From Megalonaias nervosa (lineage: Eukaryota; Mollusca; Bivalvia; Unionida; Unionidae): 64,000 nt of DNA. How positions within the stretch are numbered: the stretch's first letter is position 1; each line of letters starts with the position of its first letter. Positions 46,120 to 56,607 of this stretch are shown piece after piece. The notes under the pieces were generated by a model, which was not told where the DNA came from, did not search any database, and saw nothing but the letters and a program-made list of their open reading frames with translations. The stretch is from the NCBI GenBank assembly GCA_016617855.1, contig JAECUM010092832.1, positions 310,001 to 374,000 on the forward strand. The letters run 5' to 3'. The translations under genes were made by a program, and so were the position numbers.

Positions 46120-46720
46120 CTAAGAGCTGAACAAAGGAACCAACTAAAATGCTCCTTTGTGGAGCTTCAGCATCGGACAAGGCATGAATCTCGCTGCATC
46201 TTCTCGTGCATGCTAGAGCAAGTAAAAAGTCTTGAGAGTGAGATCCTGCAAGGATGCCTCATTCAACAACTCATAGGGGGCCATAAGATAAGAAAGATTC
46301 CATCTCTGCAGCTCAAAATACCTAATAAGATCAGCAAGGTGTGAATCTGAACAGATTGCTGTTCCCTGAGAGAATTTAAGTAGGTTGGAAAGGCATCTCT
46401 ACAGCCCTTGAGAGTGGACACTGGGCATCTTTTGTGCACAAATTGGAACAAAAGGAAATCAGCAACACAAGTTACTGAGGTACAGCTAGGATCAATGTGT
46501 TTCCCTACTACACCAATTACAGAAGACCCTCTATCTGGTATCACAGATCTTAGATGAAGAAACTCTCCTGGCATGAATGATGCAACTTGCAACCCGGTCC
46601 AAAATCTTGTTCTGGCAAAGAGATCAACTGAAGGTTATAAACATGTGGGAGGTTGTGTAGGGATCCCATGTGTTGTAACAGATGATCCCTCTTGTGAGGA
46701 AGAGGCTTAGTTCAGGACAT
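46120..46720 (-). pseudogene. DIRS-like fragment: tyrosine recombinase of a further copy
   Basis: The open piece 46263-46592 (minus) holds IDPSCTSVTCVADFLLFQFV and HKRCPVSTLKGCRDAFPTYL, the SAM-like N-terminal domain of a DIRS recombinase. It continues near 46130-46260 into PYELLNEASLQDLTLKTFYL and ALACTRRCSEIHALS. Because it lies 5' of relic 3's RT, it must be the 3' end of another, partly lost copy. The linker before it (46620-46720) resembles the one at 41440-41520. Confidence 0.65.
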
Positions 46721-46826
46721 TGGTTCGACGTGAGTTTTGTTAGGTTGTTTGCTAAAATTTAAATACATAGACCTGACCCTGTTTATGAATTTTATGGAAG
46801 TCTAAGGTTTTTTTTCATGTCATAAG

Positions 46827-49426
46827 TAGGGGTGAAACGATTCATCAATATATCAATACTTTGCTGAAACGATACACATATCGATACAAGAGATGGAGAA
46901 TCAATACAAAAGGATATTTACCATATTTACCATATGCATATTTTGTTATTCTGTAAAATTATAATACATCTAAAACTGCATTTGCAGTCACAGGCACTCA
47001 TGGTTATTAGTAAAATTGAAAAAGACTATCTGAGAATAACCACTTGCTGTCTACAAGTTAACACAAAGTGACATGGTGCGCAATCTGGCCCCCCCCCCTT
47101 TCCCAATTCCATGCTAATTATCTTAACCCAGAAGTATGTTCAGCATATAATATATATTCCATATGTGTTTCACATGTATAATGAAGTACTTTACTCATCA
47201 CATGATAACCATTTTCTCATGAAGTTTCTACTTTGTATTGTATCTTGACTCCTTTGGTCGATTTGAAAGCTATGCTACCGGTGTGTTGCACGGTGAAAAT
47301 ATGTTACATTGAATTGTGGTTATTGCTTGTTCTGGTCCAGGTTAAACAATAACCACCAATCAGAAATCAATGTAGCTTATTCTCTCCATGGCCAACAGGA
47401 AGAACTGGCAGAGCAAGACAGAGACTTCATGGGAAAATTAGAGATATCAAGTACTTAAGCAAAGCTGCTGTCAGGGTGTGAGGTCGCATGAATCGCGCAA
47501 AATTTGTACGAATTCGTGCGCCTGGAGAACAGTGAAATGCAAGAACTCCTGCAAATTTGTTGAAAGTCCCATATACAAAAATGTGCTCGTCGAAGTATAC
47601 AATCTTATTTAACTGTTCTTGTTATGACATCTGTTTTTCAGGTAGCAATTGTTCCACATCCTGGTTCTTCAAGCACAACATAAATGGTTGTCAAACTAAA
47701 TTTGATTAGCACAACATGCCCAGGAATAAGTATTATGGCATAGTTTGAACCATTCATCAAGAAAGTTTTACAAATGCTTGTTTAAATTATGGGCTACCTA
47801 GAAAACCCAGTATGTCTGATTCCCAGCATGGCTCATTATGATTTGGTTTGGCAAATACTTGCTAATGATAGTGATGATGACAATAATTTTTTAAGTTATG
47901 AAGTATATCAGATTACTGGAGCTGGGAAAGTGTTAATGGAGATACCAGTGAGTGATTTTGCGTCCGAAATGGTGTTAAACATGAGTCAGATGGACAAAAG
48001 ATAGACAGCATGACCCTGTCAGTGGTATTTCAAAATTAAATGTACAAAAGGCAGAATATTGAGCTTAATTAAAATACAGACAATTTAAAAGTATAACACA
48101 ATTTTCATTTTTTTTATTAATCAATTTCGCCTGTGGATCATATACTACAAAACCATATACACATATCCATATCAGGGTTATGATAAATTGAATAAAATAA
48201 GTGTACAAAAAATGAAATTAAGAAGTAAATATATTTAATACCTCTGTCTGCACAAACACTGATGGTCTAAATACCCTTATACAGCATTATGTAACAGATA
48301 AAAAATTTGGCATGGTAGTCACTAAAGTACTGATTTAACAAAGGAAGTTTATGTTAGTGAAAAATCCTATTTTGGAGCAGATGTATAAAAAAGATAATAT
48401 CTGTGAGCTCATGGAAAATTGAGCTTAACAGTCACAACGATCAGTTTCCCAACATATTCAAGCTGACAAGGCTAGTTATGTATGTGCCCCTTCAGAAAGA
48501 AGCACAGAACAATACTGATACAAAGAAAAGAAAGAGGAGAAAGAAGAAACAGAGACAGATATTGAAGTTTAGATACATATTGACCTATGACCGTTTCTTC
48601 ATCCCCCTCCTTTTTTCTTTGATAAAGGGGGAGGTCTCCCTTAAGATAAAATCCCTTCATCATCTCTCCTTAAATTGTACATGGAGAACAAATTCAGAAT
48701 TTCTCTTTTTTTATGCAGAGATATTTAACCAGTGAATGAAGGTGCTGATGGAAAAAATGAAATTAGCATAGAATGAACGATCAGGCAGATTTCAAAGTGC
48801 TCAAGTTTATCACCTTGTGTAAGTTAAAAAGAAATTGTAGAATAGGACTGGGTGTAGTCAAGAGTTTTCCTTCTTCACTAACAAATACATGTACATGTGG
48901 CTGCAACAGTCTTTTGCATCTGCAGACGTAAAATGTGATATATTATGTGGTATTCTCATGCCTGGATTTGTTCTAGATGAGATTTTCTTTGCACAAGGAA
49001 ATTGCATTATTTCTTCTGTTTTGAAGATAACATCATAATGTCTTCCAAGCTTAACTGAGACATGAAACTGGTAATAAGATGTTTTCAAATCATTCATGTT
49101 GTACAAAACAAAGGGAGTTATATGGAGCCACCATTAATTGGCCTCAAACGTTGGATAAAACTCACTGCAACTAACAAGTAGTCTGTTTGAAAGCATTGTT
49201 GTTATCTTCTCATCAATGAGAATTGCATATAAATATAACTATATTTCTATCTGTAGTCTGCATACTGTAAATATGAGCAGAATGTCAACATATATGAAAG
49301 GGTACCACCTACCTTCCAAAGATGGAAAAACCATCAAGTTCATATGTGTAATGATATGCACTGTATCACAGGCTGCATATCATGAATCATATCAATACGC
49401 GGCACAGGTGTATCGTTTCACCCCTA
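46827..49426. mobile_element. 2.6-kb hAT-like DNA transposon, no transposase seen
   Basis: The left end TAGGGGTGAAACGATTC and the right end GTATCGTTTCACCCCTA are inverted repeats. Flanks are GTCATAAG (46819-46826) and GTCATAAA (49427-49434), an 8-bp target duplication with one mismatch. TAGGGGTG termini, subterminal ATCGATAC-type motifs and 8-bp duplications indicate hAT. The largest internal frames (47789-48004 and 48403-48735 plus; 48858-49106 minus) show no recognisable transposase, so it is non-autonomous or badly decayed. A C9 run lies near 47090. Confidence 0.75.
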
Positions 49427-49434
49427 GTCATAAA

Positions 49435-49856
49435 TCAGGTGACAGTCTGTCTGTTAGGAAAACAAAGTAAACAATTATTCATACCAAACAGGAAGATAAT
49501 GACTGTTTGGATGTGGAGGCGAACCCTCCTGTCTGCTGTGTGGTGTCCTAGTCACCCCCTGTCCCAGACCGGTTTCGTTACTATTGTGACTCATCAGTGG
49601 GAATAATAAGGGTTGATTCATTTGTTCAAATGATCACTTTGCTATGTCAGTGTGAGGTTTATATACCCCTCTGTCACCGGCCAGTGCAGCCAGTATAGCT
49701 ACTTGTAAGGGAAATTGATTAGATATACCAATTACATACTCTACAGCCAGTAGGGATTAACATCTTGGTCTAAATCGGAGTTCAGTCATTTTTAACTTAA
49801 ATTATTCATACCTACTTTAAGTTCAGTCTCTGGAATCATTGTTAGCTGTGTTCAGA
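49435..49856. other. Stretch without recognised features
   Basis: Between the hAT element and the SINE I see no exon, RNA gene or repeat that I can support. Confidence 0.45.
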
Positions 49857-49871
49857 TCTAATCTGAGAGGA

Positions 49872-50191
49872 GTGTGTGTTTTGGATTTTTAATGTAGCTT
49901 TAACAATATTTCAGTCATACTGCTACAATATCTGTAGTGTGAAAAGTTTATAGTGATGTCTAGCACTGGGGCATCATGCCACAGACACGTAACATCATGT
50001 TCCACCCAATCACATTATGTATCCTGACACCAGGCTGACCAGTCCTAACACTGACCTCTTAATGTTGAGCACCTATCGAGGTAGCTGTTAGTATCATTTT
50101 TAATAGTTCTTCGGTATGACTCAGCCCAGGTTCAAACCTGTGACCTCCCACATCCAAGGCGGATGCTCTAATTACTAGGCCACTGAAGCAG
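49872..50191 (-). mobile_element. SINE family A, full-length copy with 15-bp target-site duplication
   Basis: Read on the minus strand, the tRNA-like head contains an A-box in AGTGGCCTAGTAATTAGAGC and a near-consensus B-box, GGTTTGAACC. The body follows (TACTAACAGCTACCTCG, CAACATTAAGAGGTCAGTG, TGTCTGTGGCATGATGCCCC) and a short CA-rich tail. The 15-bp sequence TCTAATCTGAGAGGA flanks it perfectly at 49857-49871 and 50192-50206, so this insertion is the most recent-looking SINE here. It defines the family for the copies at 17575, 29424 and 30209. Confidence 0.92.
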
Positions 50192-50572
50192 TCTAATCTG
50201 AGAGGAAAGATTTGTTTAAAAATTACTCACTGGAGCTACAAAGTGCTCACTGACATTTTTTTACTAAATTACTATTTTGGGATTATTGTGAATTCATTTA
50301 AGGACATTCTGGATTATATCACAGTGGTAGATCTTGACTGTTGGCATATTAGCTCATCCAAGACTCTTTGGCACATCAGCATATTCAATACTGGAATTCA
50401 TTCAGAACACTCTAAACTTTTGGACTTGTGACAGAACTTTTAGGACTATTTGGGATTTACTTCAAAATACAATAAGTTCCTTTTAAATTTTCAGGTAAAT
50501 AAATTATTTATTGAATTTTCATAAACTTGTTGGCTTTGGCTATGTTACTTAGTTTATGACCATATAGTCATA

Positions 50573-50730
50573 CCACCTCTTGTATTCAAACTTGTAAAAT
50601 GGCAATCTACCATCAAAGCTATGTCTGCAAGCAATTGTGAGAACCTAATTATCTGCCGACTATGTTTTGATCTCCGATTTGCAGACGAGTTTATTGAATA
50701 GTTACATGCAGTTAAAAGCAAACTGTTTTT
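50573..50730 (+). repeat. Internal fragment of the pogo/Tigger-like element
   Basis: Blocks TGGCAATCTACCATCAAAGC, TGTGAGAACCTAATTA and CTATGTTTTGATCTCCGATT match the minus-strand sequence of the element at 15096-16689 (around 16050-16220) and the fragment at 58298-58930. Confidence 0.6.
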
Positions 50731-50969
50731 TATTATTACATTATGTATTTTATATCAAATCAAATAAATGCAATGGAAAAAAAAGTTAAAATGCATGCAA
50801 ATCCTACCTGTGTAGCAGCTAGCGATCATGGTTGTTTCAAGTCAACTCATTTCAACTGAACACTTGAACACTTTATACTAGCCATTCACAAATGTGATCG
50901 TAGACAGCACCAAGCAAAAAGGAGTAAATGCAAAGCTTTGTTTATATACCTGTTTGCTTTTATATATAT

Positions 50970-51888
50970 TGTTACATGACAAGGACTCGTACTAAGTTAC
51001 AAAGAAAAGAGTGAAAGCCAACAAGCTTTGCATATTTTAATAAAATAATTTATTTCCCTAGAAAACAATGTAAAAATTGGTAAATAGGACTTACAGGTTG
51101 TGAATATAATCCAAAATTTGATCCTAAGAATGAAAACACAAGTCCTAACACTAAATAGTTCTATTAGAATCCAGGTTCGAATCTCGACGACATACAAATA
51201 TAGAAGGCGATGACGTCAGATGTGGTCCAATGTACAAATATCAACAATTCCTCAATTGAATCACAGTTTTTGTTTCCGAATAATTCCAGAATAATTTTCC
51301 AGGAATATCTTTCAGAATTTTTTATAAGGAAGTCAACTTGTTGAATTTCCAGGAGAATAAATTATTGAATCCAAAAAACAGATGAAAAACAAACAATCTG
51401 GCAACAAATAAAAAGAAACACCTTGTTCCTTCAAGATGTTAAAACGACTCTGCCAGAAGAATATTAAGAATGTGTATTTAAACCCCAAAAACATCATTTC
51501 AAGTCTCATGAGATGGGTCATGTGGTCTCTTACTAGAAGAAAACTATCACGTACGCCAATGCAACCCCACTTAAAAACCAATAATAAAAAAGCGTTGTTT
51601 ACACATGGTGATCATGCAAGGAAAGTATGGCCCTGATACTGACCAATCATTTTAACTGCCTGTTTACGTTCTTGCCAGCCCAAGACGAACTAGGTTAACT
51701 AAAAATAATTCTCATGTAACATTTTTACGTCTTAAATAAACAACATTTGCTAAAAGAAAATATCGAATTACTGAAAAAGAATTTTGAATCCTTTCAATAA
51801 TCATTACAATAAAATGTAATGAAACAAAAATAAAATAAAAAAAATTTCAAAACTAACACACAAGCAATTTAATTACATATATGTAACA
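50970..51888 (-). repeat. 3' LTR of the Gmr1-like element
   Basis: A 919-bp repeat, TGTTAC...GTAACA. The sequence beyond its outer end (ATATATATAAAAGC on the minus strand) does not duplicate the sequence flanking the other LTR. On the plus strand, AATAATTTATTTCCCTAG and GGCGATGACGTCAGATGTGG are conserved in both LTRs; the latter contains a perfect CRE-like TGACGTCA. Confidence 0.95.
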
Positions 51889-51903
51889 CTTCCCCCCATA
51901 AAG
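51889..51903 (-). other. Polypurine tract of the Gmr1-like element
   Basis: Minus-strand ATGGGGGGAAG directly precedes TGTTAC of the 3' LTR, the expected position for plus-strand DNA priming. Confidence 0.85.
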
Positions 51904-52020
51904 AAAAAGGAAAGATTTATATAAAGCTTTCTTTTTTACCATATGTAAATTATACATGAAGTAAACAAAATTACATGAAAATTCTTATAAATTATATGAA
52001 GTGTATATGAAATAATATTT

Positions 52021-52674
52021 CTATACATGGGAAAGTGCATCTGCAATCAAATTGTCTTTTCCTTTGATGTGCCTGATGTTGAGATTATACTCTTGCAAAA
52101 ACAAACTCCACCTTAATAATCTTTGATTTTTATTTTTTATTTTGTCGATGAAAGTAAGGGGGTTGTGATCACTATACACAACAACCGGAGAAGGAGCAGA
52201 GCTAATGTAAACCTCAAAATGTTGTAATGCCAAAATTAAAGTCAAACATTCCTTCTCAATTGTTGAGTAATTTCTTTGGTGCTTATTTAATTTCTTAGAG
52301 AAATAGCACACTGGGTGACCAATACCATTTCTGTCTTCTTGAATCAATACTGTTCCAACCCCAACATCACTTGCATCCACAGACAATTTAAAAGACTGAT
52401 TGAAATTTGGAGCTGTTAGAACCGGCGCACTTTTGAGTATTGTTTTTAACCTATCGAAAGCTTCCTGACATTTTCCGGTCCAGAGAAACTTATTTCTCTT
52501 ACTTAACAAATTTGTCAGAGGTTCAGCAATATTAGAAAAATTAGAACAAAATTTTCGATAGTATCCGGCCACACCCAAAAATTGCATTAATTGCTTTTTA
52601 CTGACAGGCACAGGAAAATCAGAGATAGCCTTCACCTTAGCATCAATAGGTTTAACTTGACCATGTCCCACCAA
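52021..52674 (-). pseudogene. Gmr1-like element: RT connection and RNase H
   Basis: 217 residues, the 3' end of pol. It starts at the RT connection (VKPIDAKVKAISDFPVP, then LMQFLGVAGYYRKF around residues 30-42) and continues into RNase H. All four expected acidic residues are visible: D100 in SVDAS, E140 in STIEKE, D169 in VVYSDHNPLT and D212 in the terminal LIADALS. The domain therefore looks intact, but it is separated from the RT palm by about 130 bp in another frame. It is in the same frame as the RT piece at 52777-53571, because two single-base lesions cancel out. It ends with a stop 132 bp before the 3' LTR; no chromodomain or envelope follows. Confidence 0.92.
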
Positions 52675-52776
52675 TATGTCCTAGAAAAGTTACACAAGTA
52701 CGGCAGAACTCACTTTTAGATAAATTGATTGTCAAATTAGCATCAGTGAGTCTTTCAAAGAATTTCCGAATCATGG

Positions 52777-53571
52777 CTAGATGTCCTTTCCAGGTGTTGT
52801 TGTAGATGATGAATCATCAATATAAGCATCACAATTATCTAGACTGGAAGTAATCATATTCATCAAGCATTGAAACGTACTTGGAGAACCCTTCATCCCA
52901 AATGGCATTGCTTTATATTGATAGAGTCCATCTGGAGTCACAAATGCCGAAATTTCTTTTGCTCTTTCCGTTAGTGGAATTTGCCAAAATCCTTTCAGAA
53001 GGTCAAATTTGGTGACGTACTTGGCATTTCCAATTTTATCAATGCAATCATTGATCCTTGGTAACGGAAATGAAGCTGTTTTTGTCACGCTGTTCACCTT
53101 CCTATAATCAGTGCACATATGGAAAGTTTTATCCAGTTTCGGAACAAGTATGCATGGTGAACTCCAATCACTTTTACTGGACTCTATGAAATCGTTCTCC
53201 AGCAAATACTGAATTTCCTTTTTCAAGTATTCCTGTTTGAGAGGGTTCATCCTGTATTGGTGTTGCTTCACAGGTTTTGAATCTACAATTTCAACGTCAT
53301 GAAAAATTTTGTTTGTCCTCGTAGGAATATCCGGAAACAAGTGCTCATATTCAAATAATAACTGTTTAAGTTCATTTCTTTCTTGTTGTTGCAAACGTAA
53401 AAGTTTCTGGTCTAAATCTTTCATAATTTCCGAATTCCGAAGATGTGTTGCTCCAAGTTCAACGGTGTCCAATTGAATTTCTTCACTTAAATCCTCAGTT
53501 GGTGGGACAGGTACAACTAAATTAATTGTATGATTTACTTGGCTATCTCTTTCAATATAGTAGTACTCCAT
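52777..53571 (-). pseudogene. Gmr1-like element: reverse transcriptase
   Basis: 264 residues. The N-terminal region (LLFEYEHLFPDIPTRTN, then HDVEIVDSKPVKQHQYRMNP) is typical of gypsy RTs. Conserved blocks follow in order: SPCILVPKLDKTFHMCTDYR (~138-157), FDLLKGFWQIPL with D190, the first catalytic Asp, PFGMKGSPSTFQ (~223-234) and YIDD at 250-253 with the other two catalytic Asps. Immediately after YIDD a one-base lesion shifts the frame and a stop follows. A second lesion about 130 bp later returns to this frame (52674). At the other end a frame change separates it from integrase, whose frame ends 9 bp upstream. Catalytic residues survive, but the polyprotein does not. Confidence 0.93.
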
Positions 53572-53579
53572 TAATTTAT

Positions 53580-54800
53580 TTAGACCAGAGTACTATAATT
53601 ATAATTTAACTCATTCATTTTCTTCTTTACTTTGTAGGGGCCGTGAAATCTAACTTGAAGAAAATTTTGAAGAATGAGCAAGATAGAATGAACTCTATTA
53701 CAAGACTCAAATATTCTCTCAAGTAAAGGTTTGGGAAACCATAGTTTCACTTTTGACTTGAATTGCGGAGTGCCAAATTCAAGCATAACATGCTGGAAAA
53801 GTCCAGACATGAAATTTGACCTTTGACCTGATTGGACAGATTTGGGAAGGCCAAATTGAGTAAAAAGCTTTATCAAAGCTTTTACTACAATATTCCTCAA
53901 AGGAATTGCCTCTGGGAATCTTGTTGACGCACACATAATGGTCAACAAATATTGGTTGCCTGACTTGGTCTTAGGTAAGGGACCAACACAATCTACCATA
54001 ATTCTGCTAAATGGTTCGTCAAATGCAAGAATTGGTTGCAGATGAGCCTTAGGTATCTTCTGATTGGGTTTTCCTATCATTTGACAAGTATGACAAGATC
54101 TGCAAAATTTACAAACATCACTTTTGATTTTCGGCCAGTAAAAGTGAGTCAAGATCTTGTTATAAGTTTTATTTATCCCTAGATGACCAGTCAGAGGAGT
54201 TTCATGGGTCAAACTAAGTATTTCCTGTCTGTAAGATTTTGGAACTACAATCTGATAGTTCACTGACCACTCGTCATTAGCAGGTACCTCGGGAGGTCTC
54301 CATTTTCTCATAAGAATTCCATTTTTAATGAAATAAGAGACAGGTACTTCAGTGGCTTCAGTTTCACTAATGGCCCTCTGAAACAAACAGGAGATGTCAG
54401 GATCTTTTTCCTGTTCGATGACAAGTGATTGTCGTTTGTCACCCTGATTAGATAAAAGAGAATGAGTATTTAAAAGAGGATCACTGTGATCAATACCTTT
54501 CGATTGATCCAAATTAGAAGTGAAAGTGACCTCATCAAAAGCCTGCCCAATACATGTGTCAGATAAAGGAATATTTTCCTTACCAAAATCATTCTCAAGA
54601 GCTTTCTTTACCATAGCTCTGGTGACTGCACAAGCTGGGTATATATCAGGGTATTCTTTTTCAATAGGATCAAGTTTCTGATCCAAAGAAGGCTTGTCAG
54701 TGACAAGTGGATTAACCACAACCTTGTCTTCAGCTAGTTCGTTGCGTAGTAACAAATGAATGCCTTCAACGGGTAAAGAAAACATTATACCGACTGTCAC
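53580..54800 (-). pseudogene. Gmr1-like element: end of protease and truncated integrase
   Basis: 406 residues. The start (residues ~5-35, SLPVEGIHLLLRNELAEDKV) is the C-terminal part of the aspartic protease. Integrase follows: an HHCC zinc-binding domain with H199, H206, C236 and C239, the first catalytic Asp at D270 in RIMVDCVGPLP, then RFPEAIPLRN. The second catalytic position is Gly325 (VQSGQRSNFMS), where the family has Asp. After QFKS at ~346-349 the sequence jumps to a C-terminal segment (LLILQNFLQVRFHGPYKVKK), a GPY/F-type module, so most of the core C-terminal half including the catalytic Glu is deleted. It lies between protease and RT rather than after RNase H. Confidence 0.92.
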
Positions 54801-54860
54801 AGGTCCTGAAACTCAGTCTGATGACAAATTTACAGAATGGAGAGAAACATTAACAAAGCC

Positions 54861-55253
54861 TCACTCTACTCCCTGAATGAGAACACTCTCATTAGAACAG
54901 GACTTCTCAGAAGAAGGCAAACTACCTGACACTAAAAGACTCTGAGAAGCTCCTGTATCCGTTAAAGTTTTAATAGGGATAGGATTGGCCGAATCACCCA
55001 AGAGTGATATAGAACCCTTCGACATGAATGGTTCATAATTCTCCATAATAAAATCAGACTGGGGTTTATTAGACCCAACAAATGTATTGTTTTCAATATA
55101 TGACCGTGACCTTGACCTCTTAGAAATAAGAGCATTTGGAATAGGTCTATCTTGATTCTGATGCCTATATTTCAACTTGAAGCAATCAGAAATGACGTGT
55201 CCTTTTTTTCTTGCAATAGGTACACGTAGGCAGAGACTAGGATTTTGAATCAA
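54861..55253 (-). pseudogene. Gmr1-like element: zinc knuckle (part) and protease
   Basis: 130 residues. Residues 18-24 (GHVISDC) are the second half of a CCHC nucleocapsid knuckle; its first two cysteines are encoded in the Gag frame. The two halves are split by one extra A in a run of seven at about 55200-55210. The protease active site is DTGA at 99-102 in IKTLTDTGASQSLL. The frame ends at a TGA. The same frame then continues, past a second TGA, into 54800-53580, so protease is cut by two in-frame stops within about 60 bp. Confidence 0.88.
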
Positions 55254-56121
55254 GTTTATCAGAAGCTTGATTTTTAGAAGTTATGCCAGATTGAATTTTA
55301 GAAGGAGTCGTATTAGGCTGAAATACCTTTCTACCAGTAGACTGCTGAGTGAATGATTTGCCTACAACAGGAACTTTATGAGTTAAGGGGTACTCATCGG
55401 CAGCAAGAGCAGCATTTTCCAAGGTTTCAGTCTTATGCTCTTCAAGATGATTCTTAATATCATTAGGAACACAGTTTTTGAACTCTTCAAGTAACACAAG
55501 TTGTTCAAGACTTTCATAATCATATTCAACTTTCTTGGCTAAGCACCATCTCTTAAATAACTGTTCTTTTTCTCTAGCAAATTCGACATAAGTCTGTCCA
55601 GCTTCCTTTTTATAGCTCCTGAATTTTTGACGATAAGCCTCAGGGACTAAAGCATAACCCCTTAAGATGCACTCCTTAACCAAATCATAATCAGAACTCT
55701 GTTGTACTGATAGGGATGCATAGATATTTCGGGCTTTGCCGAAAAGTACACATTGCAATAGTTGAGTCCAATTCTCCCTTGGCCATTTCAAATGTTCATC
55801 AATCTTTTCGAAATAGATAAAATATTTGTCTACTTCATTTTCAATTAAAGGGGTAACTAACCTGATATTTTTTGTAATGTCAAAACTTGAATCTGTATGT
55901 GAAGTGGAATCGTGCTTACCACTTGCCAGCTCAAATTCTTTCATTCTAAGTTGAAATTCCCTTAAATCCTTCTCTCTTTGTAATTGTAACTGTTTATCTT
56001 TCTCCCTCTCCTGTCTCTCTCTCTCCTCTTTCTCAAATTGTAATTGTTTATCTTTCTCTCTCTCCTGTCTCTCTCTCTCTCTCCTCTTTCTCAAATTGCA
56101 ATTGCAAGTGCTTCTCTTCAA
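55237..56121 (-). pseudogene. Gmr1-like element: Gag with SCAN-like domain
   Basis: 294-residue open stretch, not starting at a true ATG (the first codon is TTG), so it is an internal part of Gag. Residues ~10-65 are an Arg/Glu-rich coiled coil with an imperfect ~20-residue duplication (QEREKDKQLQ occurs twice). Residues ~95-155 form the capsid N-terminal part (YFIYFEKIDEHLKWPRENW). Residues ~160-245 resemble a SCAN domain: YRQKFRSYKKEAGQTYVEFA, then LEQLVLLEEFKNCVPNDIKN and a final AADEY. SCAN domains of vertebrate zinc-finger proteins are thought to derive from Gag of Gmr1-like elements, which supports the classification. The frame ends at a TAG just before the zinc knuckle. Confidence 0.9.
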
Positions 56122-56450
56122 ATTGCAACTGCATTTGTTTCTCTTTTTCTTCTTTCTGAAGCTCGAGCTTCCTTAACTCTACTTCCAGTTTGTATTTTCA
56201 TTTTTAATTCGATTACTTTAATGTCAGTGTCTGTCATAGACTTACTGACTGATGCCAAAACACTTTTATCAAAAATATTTTTCCCCACCAAATATTGGAT
56301 CAAAATATTTTTAATTTCTTGTTTCGTTAAGGAAGATTTTGCTTCAGAAAGATAGTACTTTCTGGCAAGTTCAAGCAACTCATCTTTTTCCAGACTATCC
56401 AACTGCTCCTGTGTTGGATTAGAAAGAAAAGTTTCCACTTTTGATGACAT
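56118..56450 (-). pseudogene. Gmr1-like element: Gag N-terminus
   Basis: 110 residues starting at a real ATG 131 bp downstream of the primer-binding site. The first ~65 residues (SKVETFLSNPTQEQLDSLEK, then DELLELARKYYLSEAK and KQEIKNILIQYLV) resemble the SAP-like N-terminal module I recall from related Gags. After residue ~85 the product runs out of frame: the coiled-coil coding sequence continues in another frame, and then in the frame of 55237-56121 after a further shift in a GA-rich repeat near 56070-56095. Two indels therefore break Gag. Confidence 0.82.
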
Positions 56451-56580
56451 TGTGAATAAAAGCCTGTTGTTTTCACTTAAGATTTCAAATAAAAATGTAA
56501 AACAGTACTTGGGATTTAAAGACCAGGGGAATTTAAATTTCAGAAAACAATTTTCTGAAATATTTAACCAAAATTCATAT

Positions 56581-56598
56581 ATCCCGGACGAGCCCCCA
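56581..56598 (-). other. tRNA-Pro primer-binding site
   Basis: The minus strand reads TGGGGGCTCGTCCGGGAT, complementary to the 3' end of tRNA-Pro and, from memory, identical to the proline primer site of gammaretroviruses. It starts 9 bases inside the 5' LTR boundary rather than immediately next to it. Confidence 0.92.
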
Positions 56599-56607
56599 AT
56601 TTTCTCC

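Noticed and set aside
50140..50191. tRNA gene on the minus strand
   Set aside because: A and B boxes belong to a SINE with a 15-bp target duplication.
52640..55260. Programmed frameshift sites between the Gmr1-like reading frames
   Set aside because: The frame changes fall inside conserved motifs (zinc knuckle, just after YIDD) and are of both signs, so decay or sequence error is more likely than programmed recoding.
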